From positions 16,811,036 to 16,875,035 of the forward strand of contig JAGTTD010000012.1 in the NCBI GenBank assembly GCA_018398585.1: a stretch of DNA of 64,000 nt. Direction: 5' to 3'. The stretch comes from Simmondsia chinensis. Its lineage: Eukaryota > Streptophyta > Magnoliopsida > Caryophyllales > Simmondsiaceae. Positions 63,358 to 64,000 of the stretch are shown here, piece after piece; the stretch's first letter is position 1; each line of letters begins with the position of its first letter. The notes under the pieces were generated by a model. It was not told the origin of the DNA and ran no database searches. It saw nothing but the letters and a program-made list of their open reading frames with translations. Both the position numbers and the translations under genes were made by a program.

Positions 63358-63923
63358 TAGGAGTGTAAACGAAATGATTGTTCGGTGAACTACTTACGTT
63401 CGAAATCGATTAGGGCTCGTTCAAGTTCATTATGAGGGCTGATAGCTTATCGAGCCGAGTTTGAGCAGGCTTGATAAGCTTAACGAGCCGACTTCGAGTA
63501 GGGGGCGCTCGGTTCGTTAACACTCGCAAACACTTTGATAAGAGCTTATTAAAGGCTTATTAAAAGCTCCTTAAGAGTTCGTTAATAGTTGATATGGGTT
63601 CGAAACTTGTTTGATAATGGCTCGATAGTAATTTGAAAAGCGTTGATAGCGAGCTCGACTCATTAGCAAATTTCTCTCGGTTTTAAAGCTTGATTGGGCT
63701 CGATAATGAGCTCGACATTGCTCGATAACAAGCTTGACTCAACTCGATAAGCCTAATGAGCCGTGCCGAGTATTGGACATACTAAAATCTTATCGAATCA
63801 AGTTCGAGCAGGGCTTGGAAAAGCTCGATAAGAGCTTGACTTTAACTTGAGCTCGATAAGCCTTATCAAGCTCGAGTTCGAACAAGGGGGTTCTCGGGTC
63901 GACTCGTCTCATATGCACCTCTA
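63358..63923. mobile_element. hAT-like MITE, GAGCT-rich
   Basis: The left end is TAGGAGTGTAAACGAAATG. The complement of the right end is TAGAGGTGCATATGAGACGAG. The two match at most positions. The interior is built of GCTCGATAA/GAGCTTGA repeats on both strands. Flanking 8-mers do not match, so the duplication has decayed or the ends are slightly off. Confidence 0.6.
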
Positions 63924-64000
63924 TATTAAGGCGACAAAAGTTGATTCCTATATCGCGTTTTACATTATTTATGTATCATTCTCAATTTTCAGAAAATTGG

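Larger units (their letters stand above)
60991..64000 (+). other. intron 22, incomplete at the window edge
   Basis: At least 3 kb. It contains a T17/G-rich run (61109-61150), hAT-like MITE pieces and a truncated Athila-family LTR. No myosin coiled-coil coding sequence is recognised, so the next exon is outside the window. Confidence 0.75.

Overview
The window is nuclear DNA of a flowering plant. It contains one host gene, a class VIII myosin on the + strand, whose introns and upstream flank are filled with nested transposable elements. The plant origin is shown by the myosin VIII protein, Athila-like and chromovirus-like Ty3/gypsy elements, LTR elements primed by tRNA-iMet, hAT elements and MITEs, and RTE and L1 LINEs. 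The very long introns suggest a large, repeat-rich genome, probably a eudicot. I cannot name the species.

Layout. Positions 1-17598 are one Athila-like LTR element on the + strand whose 5' LTR is cut by the window edge. It carries gag and protease remnants but no recognisable reverse transcriptase or integrase. Three later insertions break it: an ORF1-only LINE (1027-4160, 15-bp target duplication), a hAT transposon (4686-7697, 8-bp duplication) and a minus-strand chromovirus-like gypsy element inside the 3' LTR (11467-16784). Positions 17599-19390 hold SINEs, MITE debris and the presumed myosin promoter.

The myosin gene starts near 19.4 kb and runs past the right edge. I resolve 22 coding exons (20191-60990) that join without frame breaks into 944 codons: N-terminal extension, complete motor domain with P-loop, switch I and switch II, and the IQ neck. 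The C-terminal coiled coil and tail must lie downstream of 64000. Intron 11 is 16.9 kb and holds an LTR-flanked composite (27005-43431). Inside it are an intronless decayed PDS5 cohesin-cofactor fragment, a GC-rich hAT MITE, an antisense L1 broken by later insertions, two RTE LINE pieces, a 5'-truncated gypsy element, and a young gag-protease-only LTR element with an intact 743-codon ORF but an altered protease active site.

Intron 16 holds a minus-strand Athila-family solo LTR, a small non-autonomous LTR element and a tandem duplication that copied most of exon 17. Intron 19 uses a GC donor, and its acceptor region is duplicated as a perfect 40-bp tandem repeat. A 5S-rRNA-headed SINE lies in intron 20 and a second copy lies upstream of the gene. 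All elements other than the 743-codon gag-protease ORF are visibly broken. The myosin reading frame is intact wherever it can be read, so the insertions appear to be tolerated as intron load.
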